Shown here piece after piece: positions 13,401 through 26,559 of a DNA stretch of 64,000 nucleotides (its first letter is position 1; every line of letters starts with the position of its first letter). Position numbers and translations under genes: made by a program. The stretch lies in assembly GCA_965153455.1 (NCBI GenBank), contig OZ234494.1, forward strand, positions 4,650,001 to 4,714,000, read 5' to 3'. The stretch is from Sphagnum compactum. Its lineage: Eukaryota > Bryophyta > Sphagnopsida > Sphagnales. The notes under the pieces were generated by a model. It made no database searches, was not told where the DNA came from, and saw nothing but the letters and a program-made list of their open reading frames with translations.

Positions 13401-13855
13401 CTACTGCAACAGCACGTCTCAAGATTGTTTATGCACCCTGTAACACCACTGACACCCTCTGCCTCTAAAATGTGCATAAAATCGAGAGAGGAGGGCCTCC
13501 AGTGGCCTAATTGTTTTGCAACTGTGCACAAATTTTTGTTGTTTGGTGTGGAGCACAATTTTGTAGCATAGCTCCATGTAGGTAGCAGCCTTTCCTCTAA
13601 AACACACCACTGTCATGAGGTGTAATGACTGAGTGATGTTTTGGTGATGATAATGGAGTGTGCACTGTTTTTGGTGGTATGCTAGTGGATTCTGCTTAAG
13701 TGGGCCTTCTTGTCTGGTGGATTGATTCATCCCGCACCGGGCTGGTATTGGGGAATGATAATGACTGCCAAGGCTGAGGAGGGTTGGGGTAAGTAGTCCT
13801 ATGTAAGGGACATTGCCCAAGGAAGTCAAGGGTGTTACCAGATATATAGGTACCA
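7441..13855. other. gene-free region
   Basis: No host gene was recognised. Short open frames around 9.4-9.8 kb and 12.1-12.6 kb overlap on opposite strands and show no family motif. A local duplication of a GTGCCTTTGGTGTTGTTG segment occurs at about 10,455 and 10,675. A GC-richer patch at 13,080-13,480 carries a lysine/proline-rich 81-codon frame (13,102-13,347) of unknown nature, which could be a decayed exon or chance. Confidence 0.45.
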
Positions 13856-13859
13856 TCTG

Positions 13860-14378
13860 AGGTGGCAGCTGTGTGGTAGTAGTGCCTGGTTACGGCTTCA
13901 TCCAAGGGCTTTACTGAGCATAAGGCAACTGCCTCTCCCGTGATTGATGTGTACAGATGAACATTTCAGAACAAAAAAATGTTCCTCCATAACAATGTAA
14001 GTTCATCCCTCCAGTGTAACCAAGTGGATCATACCTTTTCAAGGTGCACTCCAAATACCCTGTGAAATTTGTGGCATTGCTTTACGTGATATAGGTAAGG
14101 CTTGAGGTTGAGGGCATTAACGAAGATAAAGGTATGTCCATGGCAGCAGCTGAAGTGGTGCCTGCATTCTGGTTACATTCTCATCCGAGGGCTTTACCAA
14201 GCATAAGGCAACTGTCTCCCCCAATCAACTTGTACGGATGAACATTTAGTTTCTGAGCAAATTGTTCCTTCTTAAAGACAAAGTAAGATCCCTCCCTCGG
14301 GTGTATTTGAGAGAATCTTACCTTTTTAAGGTGCACTGCAAGTACACTGTGAAATTTCTGGCTGTGCTTTACAGTAGT
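13860..14378. repeat. direct duplication of a 230-240-bp segment
   Basis: Bases 13,860-14,093 and 14,140-14,378 align along their length. Shared blocks include GAGGGCTTTACC/AAGGGCTTTACT, AGCATAAGGCAACTG, ACGGATGAACATTT, TTTTCAAGGTGCACT and TGTGAAATTTNTGGC. Divergence of roughly one base in six suggests an old tandem duplication or two adjacent copies of a repeat. No coding function was recognised. Confidence 0.65.
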
Positions 14379-14383
14379 TGGCG

Positions 14384-14482
14384 CGCGCACACACTCTCTT
14401 CTCTCTCTCTCCAGACAGAGAGAGTGCGGAATAGAGAGAGAGAGAGAGTGTGTGTGCGCGGAATGGAGAGAGAGAGAGTGGG
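14384..14482. repeat. CA/CT-GA/GT simple-sequence hairpin
   Basis: CGCGCACACACTCTCTT followed by a CT run (14,384-14,411) is the reverse complement of the GA run ending GTGTGTGTGCGCG (14,434-14,460), and a further GA run follows to 14,482. It is a low-complexity palindrome that could form a cruciform. Confidence 0.7.
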
Positions 14483-15005
14483 GAAAGACTCTGAATAACA
14501 TGTTCCAACCTGGAGCATGTTTAGCAGAACCAACGAAGGAATTTGGCACTACATTGGTGTCCTTATTATTGGTGTCCTCATTGTTCGCTGAATAGTGCAG
14601 CAGTAGTTCTTGCATGCATTGGTTTGTTTTCACAACTTTTGTACAGCACCTCCCTCATTCCATCTCTTGCAACATGAACAAATAATAACAACAACAACAA
14701 CAACAACAATAATAATGCACAAAAGGTGCTTCTTACACCTCACATTGGGGCACTGTATGTGGACACTTCTTCACCAGGCTCCTCCTCCTAAATGAGCTCA
14801 CACGATGCTTCTTTCTTTCTCCATGCTTTCTTTCTGTCCTCCGGCCTTTGCAGGTTTGCAGTTTGCACTCCTAATTAAGACCTTGCTTTGGAGAAGCCCA
14901 AGCTTTTTGAGAATATTCCTCCAAACCTCCTCAGTTTTGTGTTGTAACCACAAGGTAAGAGGAATATCCACAAAAAGTTTGGCTTTTTTTAATTATCCCT
15001 TGCCA

Positions 15006-15179
15006 TAAGAATATTCAAAAGAATCCCTTGGCTCTCTTGACCTTGTTAATGGGAATATTCTTTGCATGCCTGAGTATGCAGAATATTCCCAAAAGTCTAG
15101 ACATATGACTGTTTGTTGATAACTGAATACTACTCCCATTATCAAGGTCAAAAAACCAAGACACTTTTAGAATATTCCA
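15006..15179. mobile_element. foldback / MITE-like element
   Basis: The left arm (about 15,007-15,053, with AGAATATTCAAAAG, CCTTGG and TTGACCTTGTTAATGGG) is inverted in the right arm (about 15,132-15,178, with CCCATTATCAAGGTCAA, CCAAG and CTTTTAGAATATTCC). Roughly 47-bp imperfect arms enclose a spacer of about 78 bp. No target duplication was established, so MITE identity is tentative. Confidence 0.55.
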
Positions 15180-18100
15180 TACCATGGTTTATGTTGGTGG
15201 TAATAGCCTTTTTGCTATTCCATATACTTTTGCCACCACACTAGTATCACCAACCATTCTATCCAGACCAAGCCCTTCCCATATGCATATTATGACTCAC
15301 GACGAGTTTTGGGTTGTTATTTTATTTGTCGATAACTGTTTGTTCCTTTTTTGTTGAATTTTTTGAAAATAGAAGAGCGTCTGCTTCTGGTTTTTAAACA
15401 TGTGAAAGAACCCAACGGTTTTCATGAAAGAACCGGTAGTTTTATAGAAGGTTCTTCGATTTGTTGAGAACCAAGGTTATGTATCAAGACCAGTTCCTTA
15501 ATTTTGAGAACCAAAACTAAAGAATTGAGATAAGGGGGTTATTACCAATGTTGTCTGGTTACCAATATGTATAATTGATGGATACACATATATATACACA
15601 TCCTCTATTTGTGTCAAAGTACAACATAAATGTCGTACATATTCAATGGACTTCTATTCATTGATAACCTAGTGCATATCCATATCTATCAGGCTTCTAT
15701 TCACCAACAACCTGATGCATATGTCATATCCATCACATGTGTCCAGATATGTATCCTACACTATGCACATCCAGATTTTTAGGTTTTTTTAGGGTTGAAA
15801 GATATGCATATGCACTTGGTGGCATAGATGCTAATCTCGAACCCTAAATGGCAAAAAGATGTAGTTGTTTCTCTACTTGTTCGCTCACTTTTTAGTTGTT
15901 CTTCATTTATTTTGGTTTTGCATTGTTTAACATCATAAGGTTTTCGTTGAAATGCAACGTCTCAAATTTGGTAAGTTGAACATTGGCAACAAAATTTTAT
16001 ATTTCTTTATTTGTCAAAACAAAGTTTATCAAATCAACAAAGAGGGATAAAGGTGAAAGTGTGTCAAATGCAGCTCTGTAGCTTGCTGGAGGTGTAGTGG
16101 TCCAAATGTGCAAGGCACAAGTGTGTGATGTGTTGAGCTTTTTTTGCAACCTTTCAAAGAGCCTCCAAGAATCCAAGGTTTTCTTTTGTTTAGTTTTCGT
16201 AGATGATACCACGGCCATTTTTGTCACGCTATGATTTCATTGTTTGTCATGACTATGTCTACATGCATTGCTTTACACATGTACACACTTGCCTTTAGGA
16301 ACTATTGTGGTTTGTTCTAAATGCTTGATTGCAAACTATCTAAAACAAGTTTTGTCAGAAAGAGCCAAGTACAATCCATGCATTGTTAACTATGTCAAAA
16401 TCTACTTCAACCGACTTAACATCCAACAAGTGATACATGCAAACATCAACGATGAAATTTCATATCATGACACTATGTAGACAAAAAAATATCATGTTAA
16501 ATTATGTTCATGTTAATCAAATCATGTGTTGTGAACCATAAAATTAATTTCCACTACTAGCTACCATGTTGTATATAACATAATCTAAGGTCATCATGAC
16601 GGTGGTTGTAGCTCCTAAATGTTTAGGTATACCGGTGGGACTTGTAGGTGTAGTGATCATTGATCGAGTTAAAGAAAACTAACAACTAATTTTTCTCTTC
16701 TATTTTTTTAGTTTTTTATGAACCAACTTATTCAAAGTAACACAAAACTTGTAATTTTTCCAAGTTCCAATGAGTTTTGTGGATTGCTTCAAGCTTTAGG
16801 TTTTTTTCTCACCAAGAGAAGTAAGTTACAAGTTAGAAGTTTAAACTCCACTCAAAACAAATCTTTCCATGACTATTGATGATGCCCAACAATTCCAAAC
16901 TTACTATAAACAATTTATTTATGAAGGAAGGCAATTTGTTTTGTTTGTCATGCTAAGATTTCCCAACCATGGCCTTTTGTGCCACGCTCTTATCTTTAGA
17001 AAACTCTCAATGAATAGGGGTGCACCAACTTTGTTTAACACAATTTGAAATCATGGTGTGGAAGCGATGGATTATTGAACCATTTTTTCAACGAAAATTG
17101 AATGAAATCAAAACTAAAAACTATATTTCAACCTGAGTGCACCATTGCTTCATAATGAAAATTAAAAAAGTTTTGAATAATATTTTTCATGTTTATGCCA
17201 TAAATGTGATTTTTTGACTACATGGTGGATTTTTTTAGCATACTTTAGCATACTTTCACCCATTGGTATTCTTCTAAAAACTCCCCCAAGTGACATCAAT
17301 AGCTTTTAATGTTCCCAAACCTTTCCTAAATATGGTCCAAATGGGTCCGATGTTCAAATGTTAAAAGCCCCATCCCTAAAATGTTTGCACTAAAAATGAC
17401 AATTAACAACTCATCACCAAAACATACCCATGCACAAAATAAATCAATAGTTTTTTTTATTGGATTTCAGCCACACCAAAAAATGATCACAAGAGTTACA
17501 AAATGATCATTTTTTGAAAAGAATCCAAACACATATTTTTATAAATGATTTCCATAAATGATTGGTGTTTGTATAATTATTATTTCATTTTGTGCATTTT
17601 TCATGAATGCAAATCCACACTAAAACCAATGAATTTATTTTTCAAATTTTTGATGTTACACCATTGGCTAGCATCCTAAGAGAAATTAAACATTAAATGG
17701 CAACAAGTTTTTAGAAAATGCGTCTAAATATATGTTTTAAATTTGTTTTAAAATGCTAGCAAACTAAAATTAGTCTAAATGCAATGAATTTTTTTCCCAA
17801 AAAAAAAATCAAATTAAATTATGGTGATTTTTTTCCCAACAAAGAATAATAACATAATTTTTTTAAAATAAAATTTCTCACATTTTGGCAGAATTTCACA
17901 ACCAAAATAAAACATTGACCCAAACCAATTGTATTATTGATTGTAATCTTAATGTTTTGCACATAATTTTGTCATGTGTACATTTTATTGCACTTTTGTT
18001 GTTCAATCCACTTTAATTAAGTTCAACATTTTTTAGAAGGTGTGTAAAGTATTCCACATATGATCCATCAATCCTCATCTAGGATTAACCATAAACATTG

Positions 18101-19470
18101 TTCAATGTTCAACATTGAAACTTAGTTGTGTATAACATGTATAACTATTCGACACGATGAGTTCATAATGCATGAAGTCATTTGGAATGACATTTTGTCT
18201 TGACATGTACTTGATGTGGGTAAGAAAAATCATCACTATAAATAACATAATGGAAAGTTGCTACTAGACCTTGTAATTTTCATGGGCATTTTGAATGTGT
18301 GTTGTAATATAACATGTTCAAAGATGACAAAAATATTCACAAAATCATAAGGAGTGTCTCAATTATGTGGCAACACACCATTGGACAAGAACTTAGGAGT
18401 TATATAATGACATATTTCCAATAACTAGCAATGCCCTCTTGCCAATTGCCTAGCACATATCCTTTAAAATGGCCGAGTTTCATGTTTTTATGAAAAATAA
18501 ATTATTGAATCTCTTGTTTCTACATGTACACAATCTCATACCCCTCTTATTTTATTGAATTGTTAAATGCATATCTAGATATCAAATGGGTGTTAAGATT
18601 TTATTTATTTTTTCAATTTTTTGTTGGAATGTTAGGAGTGAGCATTCAAAGAGGGACATAACAATGAATGGTGAAATGTTATTAGAACATGTCCAAAAAA
18701 AATCCATTTATACTCTTGCTACTTACAGTAGTGAAAAATAGAGGTATCATGAAATTGACCCAAAATAAAAATTTCAATGATTTGAAATTTAAAAAATCCT
18801 TTAAAAACATTGCACAATGTTCATACACAAAAAACATTGGTGCTTAGATATTAATATTTTTTGGGGGGTAAATTTTCACAACTTGGTAATTTCTTTTTCA
18901 GAAAATTAAAAAACCATGAAAAATTTGTGATTTAAGAAATTTTCATCATTTTTGAAATAAAAAGAATTATATTAACCACATCTAAACCAATGTTGTGAAT
19001 GTAAATGTCAATAACTGTATATATGGTGTGTAAATCCAATGTAAATGTAAATCATTTACACTTACACATCCAATTTTTTTATATTTGCACTTATCATGTT
19101 TTGAAAGTGTATATACATATTTTTACACTTACATGAGGCCAATGTTAATATTTGTCAAATACACTTACATGGCTTGTGCAAATGTTTTGGGGCATGTAAG
19201 TGTAAGTGTAAATACTAAAATTATTTGTAAAGTCACCCTATCTTTGGGCCTCCTTTCACCCCAAATCCCTCTTTTAAAGGCATCCATAAAATAAAGAAGT
19301 TTTATTAAATCTGGGAATGAAATGTTGAAAATCAACATTTAATGCATAAGGTTCAAGACTTATTATAGTAGTGTCACCAAAAAGGAAGGTAACATACAAA
19401 TTTGTATGTTAATTTGTCACAACAGAATAACGAGTGTATATATCAATACAGAAAGCCCTGTAAACACACA
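15180..19470. other. gene-free AT-rich region
   Basis: No gene or RNA was recognised. The only structure noted is a patch around 19,029-19,212 where GTAAATGTAAAT/CATTTACACTTACA words are repeated in both orientations and could fold back. Confidence 0.45.
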
Positions 19471-20459
19471 ACTAGTGTGTATGGAAGCAATACAATTTTT
19501 TATAACTTGATAACAGAAGGACTTTAGGATTTTGGCGAATCAGCATGCTCCAAATTCTTCTATTTATGGACATCATGGCCTTCCACTGGGTATCCCAATA
19601 GAAATTGAATTCTACACACAACATTTCAGAATCCCAACATAAATTTAGGTATGGAGATGGCAAAAAAATGGACAAGCAATATCTACAACGTCGTTTTCAA
19701 ATCTTCCCAGAAGTCTCCCATTACAGATAATTTGCTCGGAGCGCCCAAACATTCAAGTATTCAATCTTTCCCATGCATCCTTCCCAATTATCTCAAACAC
19801 ATTCAACTTAAGTAGGAATCCCACTAAGGCTAGTCCAAACAACCCCCTTGAGCCTTTCATCACTTCCATCCTAAGACTTTACTGACACACTGACTCCTAA
19901 CACTCGGCTCACCAGCTTTAGTGCAACGAAAAATAATGAAACAAAAGTGAGCAACCTATTCAAATCCAAGCTTTAGGCATTCTTCTTGAAAGCTTCTAAC
20001 ACAAACATCCTTAATTGAAAACCAAACTCAGTGAGAAAACCAAAGTGCTTAGCTTTCCTCTTCGTTACGTATTTATTTCCTCCCCTCAGCAAATCACGCA
20101 TCACCAAACAAAAAAAATCCAGGAAGCAACGCTCCACCACCAATGTATGATTTGGGCGCCAACATTCCATGAAGAACAACACCCGAAATTCCTTTACCTA
20201 CAAACAACAAAAACACATAAAATAGCAAAGACATCAATAGCAAAATGTGGTTCCTGTAAAGTGACTAATCGCCAACCGTCCTCTCTTGGCGTTTTATGCT
20301 AATACATCCATCAACCTAGTACTTCATTCATTAGGGTTATCTCATCACTTCTTCTGGTTAAGGCTTAATCATAAAAAAATTCCATTGACACAAATTCAAG
20401 TCACGCGTGTCACCTCTCCCTTGTTTAAAAATCTATGTCCTCATAGATTCTGACTTTTA
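19471..20459 (-). other. possible LTR or 3' untranslated part of the adjacent - strand retrotransposon
   Basis: This lies directly downstream, in - strand sense, of the integrase end of the Ty3/gypsy remnant. It is somewhat less AT-rich than its surroundings and has no coding match. Position alone suggests the element's 3' UTR/LTR; no second LTR copy was found to confirm it. Confidence 0.3.
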
Positions 20460-23133
20460 GGAATAGGATGGTAGATGTGCACATCCTTCCTTGCCCTTTC
20501 CTAGTGTTTGTCATCAAAGTCTTTTATGCAAGTTTGATCTCCTTCATCATGTTCATGTGCACCCTTGCTAGTTTTGTAACCAACAAAAATATAAGGACCT
20601 TCCCAGTTGTTAGCAAGGTTTTTCTTCTTACCGGGCTTCCGCACACCTTTGATCTGTAGACCTTCTTTTTCAAAACCAATAAACAATTGTAGGCCCTTTT
20701 GTGAAGCGCAAACCTTGCATTGTTTCTTCTAAACTTGTTCAACATTTTCAAGCAAGATTATGTGAATACTAAAAACCAACAGCATTTTCCGAATCATTTG
20801 TTCAACCATGGCTTCAGGTCCCATCTGTTCATCTATAACTTCACACAACCCATTCAAATTGTTGTCAACAACAAGTCTAGGACTATGTCCTATTAATATT
20901 GTGTAAGGTGCGTACTTCATGCTAGCTTGAACCCCATAACAGTATCCAAACAATATTCAAGGCAATTGAATGTCCCATCCTTGTATATTTGCTGAGGATA
21001 AGACAATTAGGCCATGTTTGATAGTCTATATTAAACGTTCCACCATGCCATTGCATTATGGCCATGCCAATGCGATAAATTGGTGTATGATACTATAAAA
21101 TTGACACAAAACATCAAATTATTTCATCCATTCACTGCCATTATCTATGAAAGTGTACTTGGGCATTCCAAATCGACATATAATTTCTTCCTCAAGGAAT
21201 CTGGCTGCAATAGTTATGTCATGTTCTCTCACAAGACGCGTTTCACACCATTTGGAATAGTGGTCTATGGCAACAAACACATATTTGTTGGCACTAAATG
21301 TCTCGAGTAAAGGTCTTGTAATATCCAGAACCACTCGATAGAAGAGATCACACGCATGCATGCTCTTCATACCTTCCATTCCAGATATCATATTGCTAAT
21401 CTGTTTGGCCAATTGGCATCTATCACAAACCTTGACAAACTTTTTGATAGATTCTGTCCTATCATGCCAAAAACACGTTTTTTGATTTCAACAAGCATCC
21501 TTGCTTCCCCAAAATGCCTAATTTCATTATGCATCTTGTGCATTATTAAAAATTTATCCTCCAATTGGGGAACCACTGGGTTCTAAAAATAGAGTGTATC
21601 CTCTTACTAGTGATATCTCTTCACTCTCCTTTTTGGCTTCTCAATGTCAACAAAAGTGCCGACATTTCCATCCAATGAGCCACTAGTAAGTAATTTCATA
21701 CTCAAAGGATCTTCCTAGATGTTTAAACAATGGCTTTGTTCGTCACCATCCATTTTTAGTTTAATAATAAATTTGGTCTTGATTTTATCAACCAAGGTTT
21801 GAGCTTCATGGGCTAGATTCTAGTAACCTTATGGAGTGTATTCTGGTCCATGTTGTTCAGAAATCTTCTTTTGATCTTGTCCCTCATATTGGTACAAAGT
21901 TATTTCTTTTCCTTTCTGAATTTGGTCCTTAGTATGGTTTAATGTCGCATCCACCTCCATCATAGTGTAAAGATTGTTGATAGCTTCACCTCCCTTAGCA
22001 GTAGAAGACATGAAAATTTCTAATGTCAACCTGTCTAGATCTTGAATCTCATTCCCAAAGTCTTCATCCACTTGAAAATTGCCAACATGGTTGCTACTCA
22101 ACACATCCACATTGGCCTGCCCTATGAATTATTTTGAAGTGGAAGTCATGGAACATGGAAATCCATCTCCTTCTGTCCGTATGCATCGAAAATAGTTGCA
22201 AGCCACTCCAAAGGCTTATGGTCTGTCCTTAAAGGAAAGAAGGTTTGGTGCAAATATTGCCAGAAATGCATTATGCCCCACACAAGGGCATAACATTCCC
22301 CTTCCATTGGATGGAATCGCTTATCTAGTATAGATAATCCCTTGCTAACATAGGCTATGACTTGTTCCTACCTCTCAAACTTTTGTGATACAATAGCTCC
22401 TATTCCCCTTATAGACCAGTCTACATCCAGGATGAATGGTTGCGAAAAATCAGGTCTTATTAACACTAGGGATACCATAAGCCATTTCTTCAAAGTCATA
22501 AATGATCCTTCACAAATGGGTGTCCATATGAATTTACTGTCCTTTTTAGTAAGACCAAACAATGGTTTTATAATCTTGGCATACCTAGGTATGAATTTTC
22601 TATAATAACCAGTGAGTCCTAGAATAGTTCTCACATTGGTTACTGACTTTGGAATTGGAAAATTCTCCATAGCAGCAATGTTCTTAGGATCAAAACAAGA
22701 TCCTTCGACACTTACCACATGACCCAAAAAGGTGATACTTTGCACTCCAAAACAACATTTATTAGGGTGTAGCTTCAAATGAACCTCCCTCAATCTCTGG
22801 AGCACCATCCCCACATGTTGCAAATGATCATTCCAATTTATGCTATGTATGTTGACATCATCTACAAAGACCTTCATGAACTGGCTACTCCAATCCTTAA
22901 AGACCTCTGCCATAGTCTGAGAGAAAAATGTTAGTAACATTTTTCAGCCCGAATGGCATGACATTCCATTCATATAATCCTGACTTGGTGACAACGGCAG
23001 TCTTTTTAATGTCATCCGAAACCATTAGGATTTGCCAAAATCTTGACTGAAGATCCAGTGCAAAGAGCCAAATGGACTCCCCTAGTCGATCTAGCACATC
23101 ATCTATTAAAGGCATAAAAAATGAATCATGTCA
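20460..23133 (-). pseudogene. pol: Ty3/gypsy retrotransposon pol remnant (RT-RNase H-integrase)
   Basis: Reading the - strand from 23,115, the order is typical Ty3/gypsy pol. The reverse transcriptase palm has LFALDLQSRFWQI, NVMPFGLKN and a FVDD catalytic box. After it come FLGHVVSVEG and LTGYYRKFIPRYAK. The RNase H start is PFILDVDWSIRGIGAIVSQ, continuing about 22,355-22,140 with ILDKRFHPMEGECYALVWG and TDHKPLEWLA. The integrase zinc-binding-like region is about 21,576-21,388, and its core has VAIDHYSKWCE and IDNGSEW, then NGMVERL near 21.06 kb. The C-terminal part has KYAPYTILIGHSPRL and NWEGPYIFVGYK. Frameshifts and stops break it into at least six frames. Sequence upstream of the RT (gag, protease) is absent: similarity ends abruptly near 23,130. 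It is a dead, 5'-truncated copy. Confidence 0.92.
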
Positions 23134-26100
23134 AGTTTGGGCATGACAAAATTGCACCTTTTTCCATAAACTATGTTTTGTAATTTAGCTCATGTTGTTT
23201 ATAAATACTTCCATGGCACTTCCTAGAAGTACCATACTTAAATAGTAAAAATATATCCATTATTAAAGGAGGATTTACAATAAATATGAATTGAAGTTAC
23301 ATGGATTTTCCATACATTCATGAACTTGTTTCAATGGGGATTGTATCAAAAAGTTCAATTTCCATGAAACTTAATTAACCACATGCACATAACATGTCAA
23401 ACAAGTTGTTGTAGACTAATCCTTAATTTTCTTAATGACACAATGATCTTATTTGCAAGTTCAACATAACTAACCACTTATGACATTTAATTTATGAAAG
23501 CAACTTTAGTTAATATTCATGCCTAATAAATAATAACTTAATAAAATGACTAGTGTTTTTTTGGGGCAAAAATTGTCATTTTTCCAACAAATGAATTCAA
23601 AAAATTTGCCAATTTTTTATATCACAAAATTGAAAGAAAAAACCTAAAAAGCACTTAGAGTGCCATATTGTTCTTACACATCTATGCATGGCTTATTGAT
23701 AATCAAGAGTTCTAAGTATTTAACATTATTATTTTCACATCATCTCATGGTCTTAGCCCTTGAAAAAACTACAAAATCCAAATATTTGTGTGAATTAAAT
23801 TTTAAACATTTAAACTTGGCACAAGATAGTAAAATCAATAAACATAATAAAAAATAAAGAATTGATTGGTCTTAGAAATATGGGTTCCTACCAACTTTTG
23901 ATCGCTTATTATGTGAAAACATTCAAATGGCACTATGCTATTGGCCACGGTGATAATAATCGGAGTGGTGATGTGTGGTTCACAAAAGTGCATGCAATGA
24001 CATAAGTGCATCAATATGCCAAGTTGTAATGCAAGTTCAAACTCATCTATTCATATTTAGGAATCCATGTTTTGGAATAGGGTTTAGGGTTTATCACAAC
24101 CATTTAACCACGTAAATTTATCAATACCACCATTTGCCATATATTTGGACATATGGAGTTGAGAAAAGGATAAATGGTCGTGATAATATTCAAAACTCAT
24201 TTTGTGATGAAGTGGTGTGCATAAATAATAATACATTTTAAGCTATAAAGAATGGGAATATGGATCGAGCTAGTCAATCTTTGAAAATAGGACAAATTAT
24301 AGATTTACTAACCTTGTCATTGTCACTTACAAACTTGAAGTTAGGACAAGTCTCCATCACTTGCCATTTCCTTGATTAATTCAACATTAGATGAACTCAC
24401 TTAATGATTTGACTAGTTACATGCAATTCCATTTTGATGTTTTATGATCATATTTTTCATCTCCAAGTCCCATTGCACTACTACATGTATTCAAAATACC
24501 CAAAAAGGGACAATATTTAACATGCACCTTTATTTGGCATAATTAAACGACTCAACAAGTTGTACTATTTTCAAGATTAAGGGATTAAGATATATTTCTT
24601 GCATCTAGGTATTGGATGCATGTATAAGCACTAATGTCATTTGATCAAAATTGAGTTAATTACAAATGTCATCCACTAGTTGATATTAAATTTGAAATTG
24701 CACCAGCCTACCCTTGCACAAGATTCAACTTAGTAGTAATTGTGCCCCTTTTATAAAACATACATTCTTTCATTCTTTTAATCATGAACTTGTTGCATAA
24801 AAAGAAGAAAATAAGAATTAGTGACATGTTTATCTTCTTTTCTATTGTGTTGGATTTGAAGTTGGTGTTAATTTGTTGGAAAGCTACGTATTATTGTCAT
24901 TCCCAATTTCTAAACCTCTTTTAGTCTTCTTATCATGAACTACGATTGCAAAACCATTTTTGTATAGTTTGGTTAAAGCCAACTCAAACATATTAGCAAG
25001 ATAATTGGTTGTTTCATATTTAAAGTTTCAAATGTCAATGTTCCATAATGACTTCCATTTTATTTCAAGATTTATTTTTGGTGTCTTTTCAAATCATAAA
25101 ACATGCAACTTTGACTTTCAAGAATCAAAACCCTCTTGTAAAAGTGTTTTTTCTTAGTTCATTCATGAATTGGTCTTATATATCAAATTGGTGTAACTAA
25201 AAATTTGAAGTCATGATTGTTTTTTCTATCGTGTCGTTTTTAAAGTCTTTTATTGGAATGTCTTTGCAATCTCAGTAAATATGTGATTTTGTGAGAAGTA
25301 TCAACTTGATGTGAAAGTGGCAAAAAGGTATATATAAAGTCAATATAACTTAACATATAAATGAATCTGAACACAACATAAAACAAAACAAACTACCAAA
25401 CACAAAACAAATAAATGCATAGACTAAAAGACATTATATTTTATGTTGTCAAGTGTATGTTGTCTTTTTTGTTTTGTTCCACATTCTATCTTGTTTATTT
25501 TGTTTTATTCATTTTACTTTACATTATACATTATTTTTTTGTTTTCTGACTTGTTTTTGTTTTTTCTATGTTTTGTTTTACATATATGTTTTTTGTTTTA
25601 GCTTGTGTTTTGTATTATGTGTTATGTTTTAATTTGTTATGTGAAATGGTATTTTTTTCCCCCATTACACTTTTAAAAAAAAATTCAAATGAAAGCAAAC
25701 ATATAAAAAAACTATGAATAACCATGGATTTTCTATCTAAGCATGTAAGGGTTAGGAAACCAAATCGTCCTTAAAAAATTATCCTCTCTAAATTTTACGA
25801 AATATTACCATTATTTTTTTAAGATCAAGTTCCATGGATGGATTAAAGGGGGTGTGGTCACACAAATATGTATCAGAATGGCATGTAGATGGTGTTTAAA
25901 ATTGTACATTATATTTCTAAAAATCATCACATAAATATAATAATTTGGATTGTCATCTATTTTTAGAGTGGGTTCCATTACTTGCAAAGTTGCAATGATC
26001 AAAATTTGATGCAAATTGAGAATGTTTCAAAGGTTCGTTTGCATGTTTAAAGCACTCAAAACCTTAATGTAGATTTTGTTTAATTTTTTTCAAACATCCT

Positions 26101-26555
26101 TTTTCACTATCAAATGTGCACAATTTTTTCTCAAAATTATAAAAGATCTTAACACTGATAATTTTAAAATAAAAAATAATTAAAATTGGTGAAATTCAGG
26201 TTTAATGTATTGTTTTGAAAGGATTTTCAAAACAAATGACTCCATTCCATGGTTCATATTTTAAATATATGATCGTTCCATGTTGAAAATTTCACCATGT
26301 CTATAACATGCAAATTGGCATCAAGGACTTTTTCTTTTGGGTATATGGATGAAAACATACATACTTGTATGACAATACCAAAGGCCAATATTGAAACATA
26401 AAAATACATGTTAATACATGACTTTATTCCTTAGAGATTCAATGAAACTTGCTAATAATTTCAATATGAGTTATTTCAAGGGATTGAAAGTATCAATGGA
26501 AAATTTCCAAAGATTCATTCCAAAGCCCTGTAAGCCATAAATGAGAATAATATTC
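23134..26555. other. gene-free AT-rich region between two retrotransposon remnants
   Basis: No coding region was recognised. A TTTAGGG-type word pair is at about 24,079. TTTTGT-rich and ACAAAA-rich runs at 25,370-25,640 are low complexity and partly complementary. Some of this may be eroded gag or LTR of the chromovirus that follows, but no motif supports that. Confidence 0.4.
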
Positions 26556-26559
26556 CAGA

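Noticed and set aside
13102-13468. Lys/Pro-rich overlapping frames as a possible small gene
   Set aside because: No start context, splice structure or family motif; two frames and the opposite strand are equally open.
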